Shown here piece by piece: positions 21,137 to 33,200 of a stretch of 64,000 nucleotides of DNA. The stretch spans positions 62,001 to 126,000 of the forward strand of contig AP026546.1 in assembly GCA_026075535.2 (NCBI GenBank), written 5' to 3'. Made by a program: the position numbers and the translations under genes. Position 1 is the stretch's first letter. Each line of letters starts with the position of its first letter. The DNA is from Tricholoma matsutake (Eukaryota > Basidiomycota > Agaricomycetes > Agaricales > Tricholomataceae). The notes beneath the pieces were generated by a model. The model was not told where the DNA came from. It saw only the letters and a program-made list of their open reading frames with translations, and made no database searches.

Positions 21137-21279
21137 TAGTTGGCACACATGATGTTATCTATTATACTGAGTAAAGTTTGTACTTAAGACTGCTTCTTTT
21201 AATCAGAAAATGGTTTTACACCAATAAATATTACTTTGAAATACATCTGAAATACCATAGGAATTTGTACAATTACAAT

Positions 21280-21705
21280 TCAAGTTCTCCAAAACCTGGA
21301 TTCCTCATCTGTCTCTTCTACCTCATCTTCCAACTCAGTCTCATCAACTTCTTTCTGAGGTCCCACCTGCTCTTCACTTCCCATTTGCTTCTGAACAATC
21401 TTAATGGTTTCTGAAAGTCCTGAATAGAGTGGAGTTTTGGCCCAAGATCCAACTGCAACTTGAGCCTTGAAGGTCTGTGGGCTGGTGTTATGCTGAAGGT
21501 GATTGATCTCAAGCCTTCCAACTGCAAAAGCATGTTCAGCATCCACTGATGATGCTAAAAGAGTGTCTGAGTAGAAGCAAAAATGAGAATTATTACACTT
21601 ACCTGGTGCTGAGCAAAAATCAAGCCCCATCTTTGCTAACTGAGGTCACTGCTCAATGGCTTGATGCCAGTACTTCATGATTCCTCCAACCTCCTTGATA
21701 GTAGG
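21280..21705 (-). pseudogene. hAT transposase C-terminal dimerisation region
   Basis: The minus strand reads MKYWHQAIEQ-stop-PQLAKMGLDFCSAP. A 48-nt intron (21602-21555, GTAAGT...TTTTAG) then joins in phase to ASSVDAEHAFAVGRLEINHL, VAVGSWAKTPLYSG and an acidic tail. The W(H)..YP.LA.MALD..S.PA.SVD.ERAFS.GR pattern is the signature of the hAT dimerisation domain. One in-frame stop and absence of the catalytic region show it is a relic of the element that contains it. Confidence 0.8.
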
Positions 21706-22014
21706 TCACATGACAGTCATTTTCAAACTCGGCATGAAAAGCAGGTCAGAATGGTGTATAACAACACTTTTCAAAAGTTTCCCTTCAACATACTCTAATA
21801 TGACACTAAATATCCTGCCAGGATATCTTGATGATTCCATATTTCACACACCAATTGGATTTGATCATTCAATAAAAGTGTGAGAATGACAAAAATACAA
21901 GAGGTATATCTTGATGATGCCTTAATGGCTTTACTTGATCATTCAAAGAGAGCAAGAATGTTAAGAAAAAGCATGTGAAACTCAGATTAAAAAATCTGGT
22001 CAAAATTGTATGTA

Positions 22015-22362
22015 CCATCACTATGTTTTATATACAGTGTCACATGACTATGCAAAGTGATTTTCAAACTCAGCTGAAAATTGTGGTCAGAATGGTATAT
22101 AACATCACTATGTTCCATATATGGTAGGTCACATGACTATGCAAGGGTGATTTTCAAACTCGGCTGAAAATTGCGGTCAGAATAGTATATAACATCACTA
22201 TGTTCTATATGGTAGGTCACATGATCAAATGGATATCATTTTCAAACTCAGCATAAAAATCCGGTCAGAATGGTATATAACATCACTATGTTCTATATAT
22301 AGGTCACATCATACAGATGTCATTTTCGAACTCAGCACAAAAAGTTATATCATCACTATGTG
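22015..22362. repeat. Tandem array of 70-90 bp units
   Basis: Four units built from GGTCACATGACTATGCAA..., TTTTCAAACTCAGCTGAAAA, GGTCAGAATGGTATATAACA and TCACTATGTTC, with spacings of about 88, 90, 88 and 70 bp. A diverged fifth copy lies at 21703-21770. It sits just upstream of the hAT transposase tail inside the hAT element. Confidence 0.8.
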
Positions 22363-22389
22363 AGGGACTGAACTAAATTTAATCACTAA

Positions 22390-22630
22390 GTCACCTGCAA
22401 GCTAGGACTTTGCTCGGACTCTGCTTGGATTTTAATCCGACTTTTGTCTTTACAACTCTGAAAAATTTTTTACTAGGACTCTGGGCAGAGTCCAAGGACT
22501 GTCCGCAGACTCCATGCAGACAGCTAGGACTCTGCTCAGACTCTGGTAGGATTCTGCTCAGAGTCCATGGACAGCTAGGAGTCCATGTGGAGTCTGTGCA
22601 GATTATGTGGGGGACAGTAAAGTACTGTCA
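22390..22630. repeat. GGACTC-rich block with AGTACTTTACTGTCCCC end
   Basis: Many GGACTC / GAGTCC words on both strands (for example CTAGGACTCTG, CAGAGTCCAAGGACTGTCC, GAGTCCATGTGGAGTC), closed by GTGGGGGACAGTAAAGTACT at 22607-22626. The same combination occurs at 56956-57150, 58195-58390 and 59328-59417, so this is the end of a dispersed element family. Confidence 0.6.
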
Positions 22631-23123
22631 TTTCTTACCAAGACTATACTTGTGCTAGAGGGCCATTGTGTTGCATGGCAATTCCGAGTTCTGTAGGGGG
22701 CTGGGGGCTTTACCCACTTAGAGCATACACAGCCACTATTGCAGTGGCCAGCTGGCTTTGGCTTGGTTTTTGTAGAATCAGGGCCCCACTTCTGGCCATT
22801 CCATTTCAATTGATGTTCATGGGTGAAAAAGGGGAGGGGTGTTACTAAAGGGACCTCGCAAGATCCAAAATGGATGAGAATCAAAATAGGCCACTTCAGC
22901 AATTACCACACTAATAGATCAGATGAGACATCCAGCCAGCTCAATCGACAATACCTCCTCTCAATAAATTCAGAACTCAGAATTACTCATTTATTTAAAT
23001 TTAATAGTGACCATCCATTCATCCATGGATATCACCCATGAAATATCCATATCCATATCCATCCATCCATATGTCATATCCATGGATGGTCACCTGGATG
23101 ATGGCCATCCATGGTAGTCCCTA

Positions 23124-23263
23124 GTGCTGAGTGCTGCTTGACAACCTGGTGGCTTTGGCCAATGCTACCTAGGAAAATTTCTTGATGCTGCAAGGTGCAC
23201 AGTGTGGTGTATGATTTATTCAGTGGAGTCAAAGCCTCATTTACATTTGTAGTATGCAGACCT
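23124..23263 (-). repeat. Single inverted copy of the 136-179 bp satellite unit
   Basis: The reverse complement reads GTAGGTCTGCATACTACAAA ... GGTAGCATTGGCC, CAAAGCCACCAGGTTG and AAGCAGCACTCAGCAC, matching the satellite that starts about 100 bp to the right, but in opposite orientation. It directly abuts the right TIR of the hAT element. Confidence 0.65.
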
Positions 23264-23363
23264 ACATAATGAGATATGATGTTAAAGGAAATTACATCCA
23301 AGTCTGGATGTTGACTAACCTTGACAGATGGGCATGGCAATGGAGGGGATGGAGTTGAGGGTT

Positions 23364-24900
23364 AGTACACAATTATTGTGAATAGAGATCATTGCATAAA
23401 TGAAAGCATTTACTGAGTTTCTCATACATGTCACTGTACAGCATCGGGAATTTTTTTTCAGTAGCATTAGCCACAGCAACAGGGGGGCCAAGTAGCACTT
23501 GGCACTGAGCTCATTGTCTAGGTCTGCATACTACAACAAATTAATTATCACTTAAATGAGGCCTTTACTGAGTTTATCATATGCAACACTGTACAACTGT
23601 TTGCATCGGGATTGTTTTTAGGTGGCATCAGCCACAGCCACTGGGTTACTGAGCAGCACTCAGCAACAACCTCATTTTGTAAGTCTTCATACTACAACAA
23701 ATTAATTATCGCATAAACAGGGCATCTACTGAGTTTATCATGCATGTCACTGTACGGCATCAGGATTTTTTTTTCGGTGGCATTGGCATCGCAGCCACCA
23801 GAGTGCTGGGCACCACTCAGCACCAACCTCATTTTGTAGGTCTGCATACTACAACAAATTAATTATCGCATAAACAGGGCATTTACTGAGTTTATCATAC
23901 ATGTCACTGTATGGCATTGGGATTTTTTATTTGGTGGCATCAGTATCAGCATCGGCCACAGCCAGTGGGGTGCTGAGCACCACTCAGCACCAACCTCATT
24001 TTGTAAGTCTTCATACTACAACAAATTAATTATCACATAAACAGGGCATGTACTGAGTATATCATATGTACAACCTTCGGCCTCGAGATTTTTTTGAGAT
24101 GGCATTGGCATTGGCATCGGCCACAGCCACCGGGTTGCCAAGCAGCACTCAGCACCAACCTCATTTTGTAAATCTTCATACTACAACAAATTAATTATCA
24201 CATAAACAGGGCATTTACTGAGTATATCATAAATGACACTGTACAACCTTTGGCATCGAGATTTTTTTGAAACGGCAGCGGCATCGGCATTGGCATTGAC
24301 CACAGCCACCGGGTTGCTGAGCAGCACTCGGCACCGACCTCATTTTATAAATCGTCATACTACAACAAATTAATTATCACATAAACAGGGCATTTACTGA
24401 GTATATCATACATGACACTGTACAACCTTCAGGTTCAGGATTTTTTGAGACGGCAGCGGCATCAGAATCGGTATCGGCACAGCCACCGGGTTGCCGAGCA
24501 GCACTCGGCACCGACCTCATTTTATAAATCTTCATACTACAACAAATTAATTATCACATAAACAGGGCATTTACTGAGTTTATCATGCATCTTACTGTAT
24601 GGCATCAGGATTTTTTTTCGGTGGCATCGGCAGTGGCATCGGCATCGGCACAGCCACCGGGTTGCCGAGCAGCACTCGGCACCGACCTCATTTTACAAAT
24701 CTTCATACTACAACAAATTCATTATTGCATGAACAAGGCATCGGCATCAGGAATTCTTTTTAGGTGCATCGGCATCGGCATCGGCACAGTCACCGGGTTG
24801 CCGAGCAGCACTCGGCACCGACCTCAATTTGTAGGTCTGCATACTACAACAAATTAATTATCACTTAAATTTATTATACATGATGCTGTAATACCACACA
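23364..24900. repeat. Tandem satellite of nine 136-179 bp units with a GGCATC hexamer
   Basis: The landmark CTACAACAAATTAATTATC recurs at 23531, 23692, 23849, 24016, 24181, 24360, 24537, 24708 and 24844. Each unit holds TTTACTGAGTTTATCATAC, a T-run, a variable number of GGCATC/GGCATT hexamers, CAGCCACCGGGTTGC and GAGCAGCACTCGGCACCGAC. Length variation comes mainly from the hexamer number. No coding potential. Confidence 0.9.
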
Positions 24901-25996
24901 TATATGCTGATGCCACTGCCGTTGCCATTGCCGTTTACTGTGTACAACACTACCTCGTAGGTCACTGATCTGGCCATTAACATTCCCCGTAGTAAATAAC
25001 AAGCCAGAATACTAACACTGTATCTATTTGATAGTAGTACATGTTATACTTATTATGAGAGTGTTCTACAGGCCCTGACAAACCCGTATCATTCGGTACA
25101 ATGTATACGTTCTATATACCATATTACTCAGTACAGTGTAGCTGCTCTATGTGACAGAGCAAAGCACCCTCTTGCATGGGGAGTTGAAATGAGGCCTTGA
25201 AAATGTCGTATATGCAAAATGTTCATATATGAACATTGGACTTGACAGAGAGTTGATGGATGAGCAGACGGCGGAGATACACCATCTACAGATGGAAAAC
25301 AATGAAGCACGTCGTTTACATGAAGAAAAAATTAGCAGACATTGGACGACACATAAAACGTCGCCCCAGATGTACAAGAGGGAAGATGAACCTTTTCCCC
25401 AGCATCCAACGCGTTCAAAAATGCATAATGAATTTCCTTATGGCCCCCAAATGGCCGTATCGTCAATCCAAACCCGTTCCCAAAAAGGAACACATATCCT
25501 TTGTTCTGGAGGTTCCCCGAAGTTCGGGGAGTCGAAATGATGCCAAGATGATGCTGTAGAACATTGAAAATGAACGAGAACTGACGAACGCAAGACTGCT
25601 TTGACAGATAAGTCGTGACGGGCATTATAAGTTGTTAATCCGGAATTGCCTACCCCGACCGTGACTGCCTTTTCTGGTCTATGCTAGAAATCCCATCACA
25701 TACGCGCTCAGTGCGCCCTGCAGCAAAGTCTTTGAAAACAAGCATCAGTTTGTATCAAGGGAGGAATGCTTCAATATATTTGGTACCCTCTTTCCATATT
25801 TTCCATGGGCACGAGGTGAGGGTCCAAATGTTACTTATGCTCACCCGCTTTTGAAGCATGGATGGAAAAAGTGTAGATAAATGCCACTAGGCCATTTTAA
25901 TTCACAACGGGCGATTGCTTATGCAGTATTGTGGAGTTTGAATTTCCACATGCTTTGCTAATCTTTGTTGAAATCTTCCTGGCAACTTGTGAAAAC
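24901..25996. other. No supported gene
   Basis: Contains a weak plus-strand ORF (25229-25540, NIGLDRELMDEQTAEIHHLQ) with coiled-coil-like N-terminal composition but no recognisable domain. The overlapping frames are equally open, so I do not call it. The rest has no visible structure until the Harbinger TSD at 25997. Confidence 0.3.
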
Positions 25997-26532
25997 ATTG
26001 GATGACTCTCCGTAACGCTAACTTGATTGTCCAACTCCAAATGCATGTTGCTAAGGGTCTTCGCCGAGATGCCGCCAGAGAAAAGGTCCGAAAATCACAC
26101 ATCCCATCATTTCAAGAACTCTCCAAACCTTAAAGTTGGAAGCAGGGTCCAGACCCCTTGTCAAACTCCTTGAATACAAAAAAGGCAGTCCAATCGTGAT
26201 GGATCTGATGGGAATGTGGCCTCGACATTCTCGATGTCCAGCACATCTCTTGTCTTTGTCCCCCACTCTCCAACCATTGTCCTTGCTGTCGCGCCATCCT
26301 ATGTGATCTTCATTCCTCCCCTGTTCCCCTACCTCCTGCCCCTGCCCTGTTCCCCTGCGCCACCTGCATCCGGATCTTGGTACACCCAATATACAAGAAT
26401 GCAGACTTTACCAAATCCCTCGATGACACATCTTGGTATAACAGTTGACCAACATCTAGCTCCTCTAGCCCTGCATCTCCATTGTGCCAAATATCAGGTC
26501 ATTGTCAGCTGAGCTGAAGAGGAGCACTTTCC

Positions 26533-28204
26533 ATGCAAAATTGGTTACGCGACCCACCAATTGCAGCGGTCATGGATGTGAGTGAGGTGCAAGGGACCAG
26601 GGTACAAAGAGGTGGCCAAAAGGTATGTTACCCATCGTCTCAAAAACCAGTGCTTCTCACCATGTCATCTGCCAGCACTTCTCTTCCGTTTCAGCCCTTG
26701 GGCCTGCCGATGATACATGACAGTGTTGGTCGCCTTTCCAATGAGCAAACCATGCCGCATTCCATGGTAAGTTGTGATCCCGATATATCCTTGTCTAACT
26801 AATCTCTCTTGTCAGTACAGGGATTTTCATGTGATGTCATTCTCCCGCCGATTTCGACAATCAGGTCAACAGCTTTGGCTTTACCTCTGACTCTCCCTTC
26901 TTTTTCTCGACCATTTATCAGTTATCCATCAAATTCAGCCCCTAATCCCACCTACATCCCCCTTCCTGCCACCTCGGACCGTGATCTTCAGCATGGGCCA
27001 ACCATAGCCTCCGCGGTTGGTCACAAACCTGCAACTAAGGCTGGTGGTTCTCATCACAAGACTACACCCTCTAGCTCGAAGGCCCTGGTCATGCGCAAAG
27101 TGATCGACATCTCCGACATTGATTCAGTCGACTCTGGTGATGAAAGTGAGGTGATCAAAGCCAAAGGATCTCATGGTGGTCGCAGACCAGGTGCTGGCAA
27201 CTACAAAGATGATGACATCGATGAGCTCCTTTGGCTGGTAGAGGAAGAGCTTCCTATTGGTGGGAATGGGTGGAAGCGTATCGCTGTCCGCTATGGACAA
27301 TGGGCAACTTGTAAGGGCCGACCATTCTGCGATGTGAAGGCTCTGGAATCGAAATTCAAAGGGGTGTGTGTATTATTTTATTCTTAATGTGTTCTAATTG
27401 TAATACTCCCTGCTACAGCTTGTGAAGGCAAAGAAACCAACTGGAAATGGAAAGCGCCCAGTTCACATTACCCATGCAAAAGCCATCAACCAGAAGATCA
27501 ACGAGAAACTCTCCCTCCATCATATTGATGACCCTGACACCAATGACAATGATCCCTCCGATGCATCCGATCACGAACCCGCAGCCCATGCTGAGAAGGT
27601 CCACACTGCTGTGGCCCATAATGGTCACTCTGAGGTTCCCAAACCTCGTCACACTCATGCTCATCAAACTGCTGAGCTCATCGGAAAGATTGCCACTGCC
27701 CTCGATCCTGAGACCCAATGCGCTCATGACGAAGAACGGGCTAATTGTTCACTCCAGCAGACCCACTTCCTTTCCCTTACCCATCAGTTACGAGACACTC
27801 AACAGCTTAACTGATCACTCCAGACTGAGATCAATCAGCTTCATGATCGCCTTCACAAGGTTGAGCGTATTCATGACCGCCTCGACATGGAACTAAATCT
27901 CGAAATGCGCATGGCAGGGGCAGCAATGTCCACTGTTGGATGGCCACCCAGGTCTTGTAAGCATTATCCAGACCTCAAGTGTGTTCATGGCAAAGTCCGC
28001 TCCACAGTCCGTTATCCCGAAGGTGGTTCTTATACCACATGGATCACCAATGGGTCTAGTGCTTCCGATTTCAATGACAACAAGGAAAACATGATTCCGG
28101 CGTTCCCTTCTTCCCCTACCACTGATATCACTGATTATTCAACAGCTAAGTCCTCCTCTTTGCACAACTCGGCGCTTGGACCTGAACCCTCTTGGGAAGT
28201 CTGA
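26533..28204 (+). pseudogene. Harbinger Myb/SANT-like accessory protein, left copy
   Basis: Exon from ATG 26533, intron 26767-26820 (GTAAGT...TACAG), exon 26821-27363, intron 27364-27418 (GTGTGT...CTACAG), exon to TGA 28202-28204; all junctions are in phase. The middle encodes GRRPGAGNYKDDDIDELLWL, VEEELPIGGNGWKRIAVRYG and FCDVKALESKFKG-LVKAKKPTGNG, the Myb/SANT-like trihelix that Harbinger elements use as their DNA-binding partner. A Glu/Leu-rich coiled coil follows (LQTEINQLHDRLHKVERIHD). One in-frame TGA at 27812-27814 lies between QQLN and SLQTE, so the coiled coil is cut off. The right copy has the same stop. Confidence 0.8.
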
Positions 28205-28346
28205 ATGTACCGATAATGCTCTTCTGCTATAATCCTTTACATTCATTATATACCAACTATGTACTGTCGTTACATCAAGGTTCCAATTAGCTAGGCCCAA
28301 CTCATTACACTCCTTATATCCTAACTACAGACTGTCGTTACAAGTA

Positions 28347-29704
28347 TCATTCATATGTGAAGTGATTATAAAAGTGCTTGACTCGATCATACTCCTGCTG
28401 ATCTCCAAACAACATGTTCTTGAAGTTTGTCCATATTTCTTCCTCCTGTGCTGTTTGCCTCCATTCAGGCATGTAGACAGATTGAATCTGATTTTGCCCA
28501 ATTCTCCAAGTATGCAGATTATGAAGTCTGAAGCAGACTTCCAGGAGATCAGCTCATTGCTGATTATTGCGGATCAAGAGAGGAAGCTGTAGTCATCCAA
28601 ATGAACCCTGAATCAACCGCATGCCCCATTCAGCTGATTGTCGATATGAGATGACTTCACGGTCAAATAAAGCTTTTTCCTCAATCCGTTCTTGTGTGCC
28701 AGTGATCGTCTGTCCAGCCTTCATTGGGGCAACAATGCGGCCTTCAATGCTCACTGTTCCTCGTGGAAATGCTGTGTCAGCGATGAGATAAAAGCCATCT
28801 GGTGTATGTTCCAATAGTTGGTCATAAATTGGATATGCGACTCGGGCATCATGCCAGCTACCCGGCGCATTGAAGTTGACAGATATAATTGTTCCTTGAC
28901 AGTGAAATTTATCAGACCAACTTGAACTCATTTGATAATTCAAATGTATTTCATACCGTCAGGGGCGAAAACAATAACGCTGCTGATAAAATGCTCGGAT
29001 AGCCAACCGTTATAAGTTGCATTCTCAACATCTATGTCATCAGCAGTCTCTACCATGAGATTCAGACTGTCAATTGTTGCAAATGCCCCATGTAACCGTG
29101 GGTGGCATGCCGTGATCAGATTGGTGTAGTTCTCAAACTGCTGCATAGCCCGTGGCCATTGTATCCTGGAATCAGGAATGCGATGCAGTATGTTGAGGAG
29201 TATATCTAAGCTGAATGTAATGTACCGAGACACTGTGGAGGGGATCAAGCTGAAGATCTCCTGGAGACTAAGCTCTGTGGCCATTGAATTGAGATAATGT
29301 AACACTAAACCCAATGCTCCATTGACATCGAGAGACCTTCCTCCAGGCCATGGGTTGCCAGATGAGCTGGTATCATCACGGGGAATTGGTGTGAGGTCCC
29401 ACAGTTCCCTGAACCCTGAATTGATCATGAAATTGAAAGTTTCCACATCAAAACCCATCATTGTGATGAATGCCCGATCATTTTAGCTTTCAAAGACATG
29501 TTTCCATGCTGTGCCAAAGTGTGGGTTGGGTGGAAGATCAGGTCGAGTCAGGTAGTTCTGGGTTGGCCTATGTCGTTCATTTTGAAAAAGGCATGAAACC
29601 TCTGCTGCAGTCACTAGAAGTGCCACTGTGGTTATGATGCGAAGATATTCTTCATCGGGTTCTTCATTGTCATCAATGACCACATGGATTGAAGCGTCCT
29701 CCAT
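28347..29704 (-). pseudogene. Harbinger DDE transposase, left copy
   Basis: Minus-strand ATG at 29704 (MEDASIHVVIDDNEEPDEEY). The catalytic region shows D in FATIDSLNLMVE, the conserved NFNAPGSWHDARVA, D in YLIADTAFPRG and E in RQSAEWGMRLIQGSFG, i.e. the DDE_Tnp_4 triad in order. A 62-nt intron separates FAPDG from TIISVNFN, in phase. Premature stops follow KHVFES (TAA), GSFG (TGA, 28593-28595) and NNQQ (TGA, 28554-28556); the last two replace Arg positions (CGA to TGA). The C-terminus resumes to LLEVCFRLHN and HFYNHFTYE. All residues of the triad survive, but the ORF is dead. Confidence 0.85.
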
Positions 29705-30289
29705 GGTTAAACTCAATCGCAGAGGGAGGGCACAGGATAACACCAATCACACATGTATTACTATTTAAGGGTTTGAAATTTATCTACAATTTGAAGACGT
29801 TGTGAAGACATCTTGTCCTCACGGTTTTCTAACTCCAAACTCTAAACGCGTTGCCACCGACTTGAAAGTCCGCAGAGTAAGGTTTGGAGATAGAATATCA
29901 AGTTAACGTTACGGAAAGTCATCCATTAGGTGAAAAAATGGAAGTGTTGAGGGGGAGGAAGTGGTTACGTCATTCGAGGGAAGGCGGGGACCTAACAAGA
30001 TCTCAATCGATATCGGCAATGGCGCTAAACCCATTTGATCCCGCTGAAACAGGACAAACGACGGAATATTTTTTAATAGCAGATATTATGCAGTGATTTA
30101 ATTCCGCGTCCCTTGGTCCTTCCAAGTTAGTTCTGAATGCCTACAGAGTCTCCGTAACATTGGCCCATTCAAATCAACCTCCGTTCTTTCATAACACACG
30201 TCACTCCTTTGTATGTTCGCTTTATCTTGCACGCGTCAAATCTCACTTCTTTCTCTCTCCAGCTGTTTCTTATATTCTCCATAATTCGT

Positions 30290-33200
30290 ATGTCTTTTTA
30301 CACATCAGCGTATAGTTTACGACAACCGTCTGGGTCTTCGACCCACTCTCCAGCTCATTCGCCCTCTGCGTCTGCCTCTCCAAGCAGCGTATGCCATTTA
30401 ACTCTTTCTCACTTGCTATACAACAGTCGCAAAGAAGCTTGAATCCTGTTGCCACTGTTAACGTATACGGCCCAGGGATGTCCCATTCCAATACCCAAGG
30501 ACGCAACTCGGGATGGCAGGTTTGTACTATATCGTTTGAATTCCATCATGAGGTTTATTCATTCTAATATAGGTTTGGGGTACTGCGACTCCTTCATCGA
30601 CCCGAAAGCTTTCTCTGTCCTCTGCAGCAAGCGACTTGCAACCCTCTCCTGCAGATTCAAATTATCGAGGACACTTACGGGATGGATGGACAACGTCGCG
30701 ATCTCCCACTGGAGCTTGGGATGATGCTAACGAGGTCCCTCCGAAAAAGGAGTTTTCACAAATGGTTTATTTCACGTGGCTAGTTGTTGTCGGCAGGCCT
30801 GATAGTTTGATACAGGAATCGCACACGTCGTTGAGCTTACATCACAGGAACATTGCTGTGACTCAGACTGCTTTTCCGGGACCAAGGACGGTAACTCTTT
30901 GCTCCAAGTCTATTAGACTTTTGTTTTATATCTAATCCAGTCTATCCTTTCCCAGGACGACCGCGTTGTAGCGACCAAAAGTGGACGATTCTCGCCTCAC
31001 CAATATGATGGTGGCCTTGGGACAGAGGCTGGTGCCCCCAAATTTCCTGCTTCAGCTTCACCAATGAGCCATTTCGGAGCAGACGTCCATCCAGGCCCGC
31101 AGAGCAGTACCCACAACGTTGTGACTGCTGCATCCTACAGTAGTCATAAATCATCTGTGATGACTGAAGATCTCACCGTTGCATTTCGTGGCGTGGCAGT
31201 GGAGGATGACCATAATGTTCGACAAAATTGTCAGCATGTGGCAAGTTCGCAGTCCGTACCTCATCACCGTGGCCATTCCATGCATCAACCCCGTCCATAT
31301 GGTGGATACTCTAATTATAATCCTTATTATGCCGTTCGTACTGTGCGCGAACCTTATATCAATTTTTCATATGGATATGACGCATACCGAGGTCCCACAG
31401 ATGCGACTATGTACCCATCTCTGGGCATCAGTGGTGCATCTCCTAGTGGCCTATATCCTCCAGTTGTATCACAAGGTTTTCACCCGAATGCGGTTCCTGA
31501 TATTCATCGACCGCAGCAGGGCGTTTTTTTTTACTATGGAGCGGCTCCACACCCTGCTTCCCAGTTCTATTATCCGACGCATCAGCCGGTCATGTGCCCA
31601 CCCCCAACGCATTCTCCCATGACGGCCTCACAGCTCCCTGTGACCCTCGCCGACAAGAAGCGTGAGATGCAGGTTTGTCATCGAATAATTAATGTTTGCG
31701 CACTAAACTCGGTCGTTCATGCCAGTATAACGTTCAGCAGCACATTCCCTCCCAGAATGTTATGTACGGACCTGTGAGATCAACACTATCCACTCACCCA
31801 CAGGCTTATGGAGCCCCTGGTCTGGAATATGGTTCCCAAATTCCGATGATGGCGCCCCGAGTGCTGTATGGACATGGCCCTCGTCATGTCCATCCACATC
31901 AAGTTCGATCTGCCGGTCGCGGCGGCATCCACCAGTCTACAGCCGCCCTCCGCAGTAATATTTTGGACGAATTTCGAGGCAGCAAAACGCGCAAGTGGGA
32001 ACTCAGGGTATGCCCACCTCAGCTATCTGATTTACGTTAGTCTGATATACTGCAGGATATCTTTGGCTTCATTGTTGAGTTCAGTGGGGACCAGGATGGC
32101 TCACGGTTTATACAACAAAAGCTAGAAAGCGCGACTACCGAGGAGAAGCAGATCATATTTGACGAGATCGTTCCAGATAACATATTACAACTAATTCAAG
32201 ATCTATTTGGTAATTATGTGAGCACTTCTGCTTCCATATTGTCGCATCAACTCAGTGATGTGCCATAACTAGGTTATCCAAAAACTGCTCGAGCATGGAA
32301 CACAGGTGCAGAAAACTGTCCTTGCAAATGCTATGGAAGGGCATGTACTTTATCTATCCCTACAAATGTACGGTTGTCGGGTTGTTCAGAAGGCACGTAC
32401 GATTATCACTTTCCATATGTGTGACTGACCGCATTCCATAACTAGGCTATAGAATACATCTTACCCGACCAACAATCCATGTTCGTGAGAGAGCTTGAAC
32501 CCCATGTATTAAGGTGTGTCAAAGACTCGAACGGTAATCATGTAGGTGGCTTCCCTTCATTGTATCTCGGTTGCTGGTGGTTGATAACCTTTATAATTAG
32601 GTGATCCAAAAACTTATCGAACGAGTATGCCCTGAGCGTCTGACATTTGTCGGTGCTTTCCGTGGCAAAGTTTACGATCTATCTACCCACCCATACGGCT
32701 GTCGTGTCCTCCAGCGGTGCCTCGAGCATCTTCCCGCGGACTATACACACATGTTAATAGATGACTTGCACAGGTATACTGTTAATCTGATGCAAGACCA
32801 GTTTGGGGTGAGTCTCGTCCCTAGAATGTTTGTAAGATCCTCACTTAGAGATGCAATCTCGCGTTTCTAGAACTATGTCATTCAATATGTTCTCGAACAT
32901 GGCAGGCCACAGGATAGGGCGCTTGTGATATCCAAATTATGTGGACAGGTCCTCCACTTGTCACGTCACAAATTCGCATCCAATGTCGTTGAAAAAGCTC
33001 TCGTATGTGCGGACGCGAATAGCCGACGAATGCTCATTGATGAAATGATGACTGCGACACAAGATGGTGTAAGCCCCATTATTGCCATGATGAAGGATCA
33101 ATTCGCCAGTAATTATCACCCTCACGCTTACGTGCTTTAAGTTTTCCCTTATTGCATCCTACAGACTATGTACTCCAGCGTGCTTTAACTGTAGCCGACA

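Larger units (their letters stand above)
20547..23123. mobile_element. Decayed hAT-type DNA transposon with CCATGGAT subterminal repeats
   Basis: A 19-bp perfect terminal inverted repeat, TAGGGACTACCATGGATGG, starts at 20547 and its complement ends at 23123. Both ends are followed inward by clustered CCATGGAT / ATGGATAT words (20555-20645 and 23020-23115). The TAGGG start and the hAT transposase tail inside (21280-21705) point to hAT. The flanking 8-mers (AGGCATAG and GTGCTGAG) do not match, so the TSD is lost or one end is misplaced. Inside are a foldback MITE, a 70-90 bp tandem array and a GGACTC-rich block. Confidence 0.65.
26000..29924. mobile_element. PIF/Harbinger transposon, left copy (3.9 kb)
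   Basis: Terminal inverted repeats GGATGACTCTCCGTAACG (26000) and its counterpart ending CGTTACGGAAAGTCATCC (29924), extending about 45 bp with mismatches. A 3-bp TSD ATT lies on both sides (25997-25999, 29925-29927), as expected for PIF/Harbinger. It encodes a Myb/SANT-like protein on the plus strand (26533-28204) and a DDE transposase on the minus strand (29704-28347), convergent with about 140 bp between. Both carry premature stops. A nearly identical copy in inverted orientation is at 34347-41910. Confidence 0.9.

Noticed and set aside
20547..23123. Tc1/mariner assignment because TA could flank GGGACTACC
   Set aside because: The enclosed transposase tail is hAT and the TAGGG start fits hAT ends; TA is then part of the TIR.
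31179..31622. 147-codon hydrophobic plus ORF
   Set aside because: Alternative frame inside PUF exon 4, whose own frame is continuous and splices correctly.
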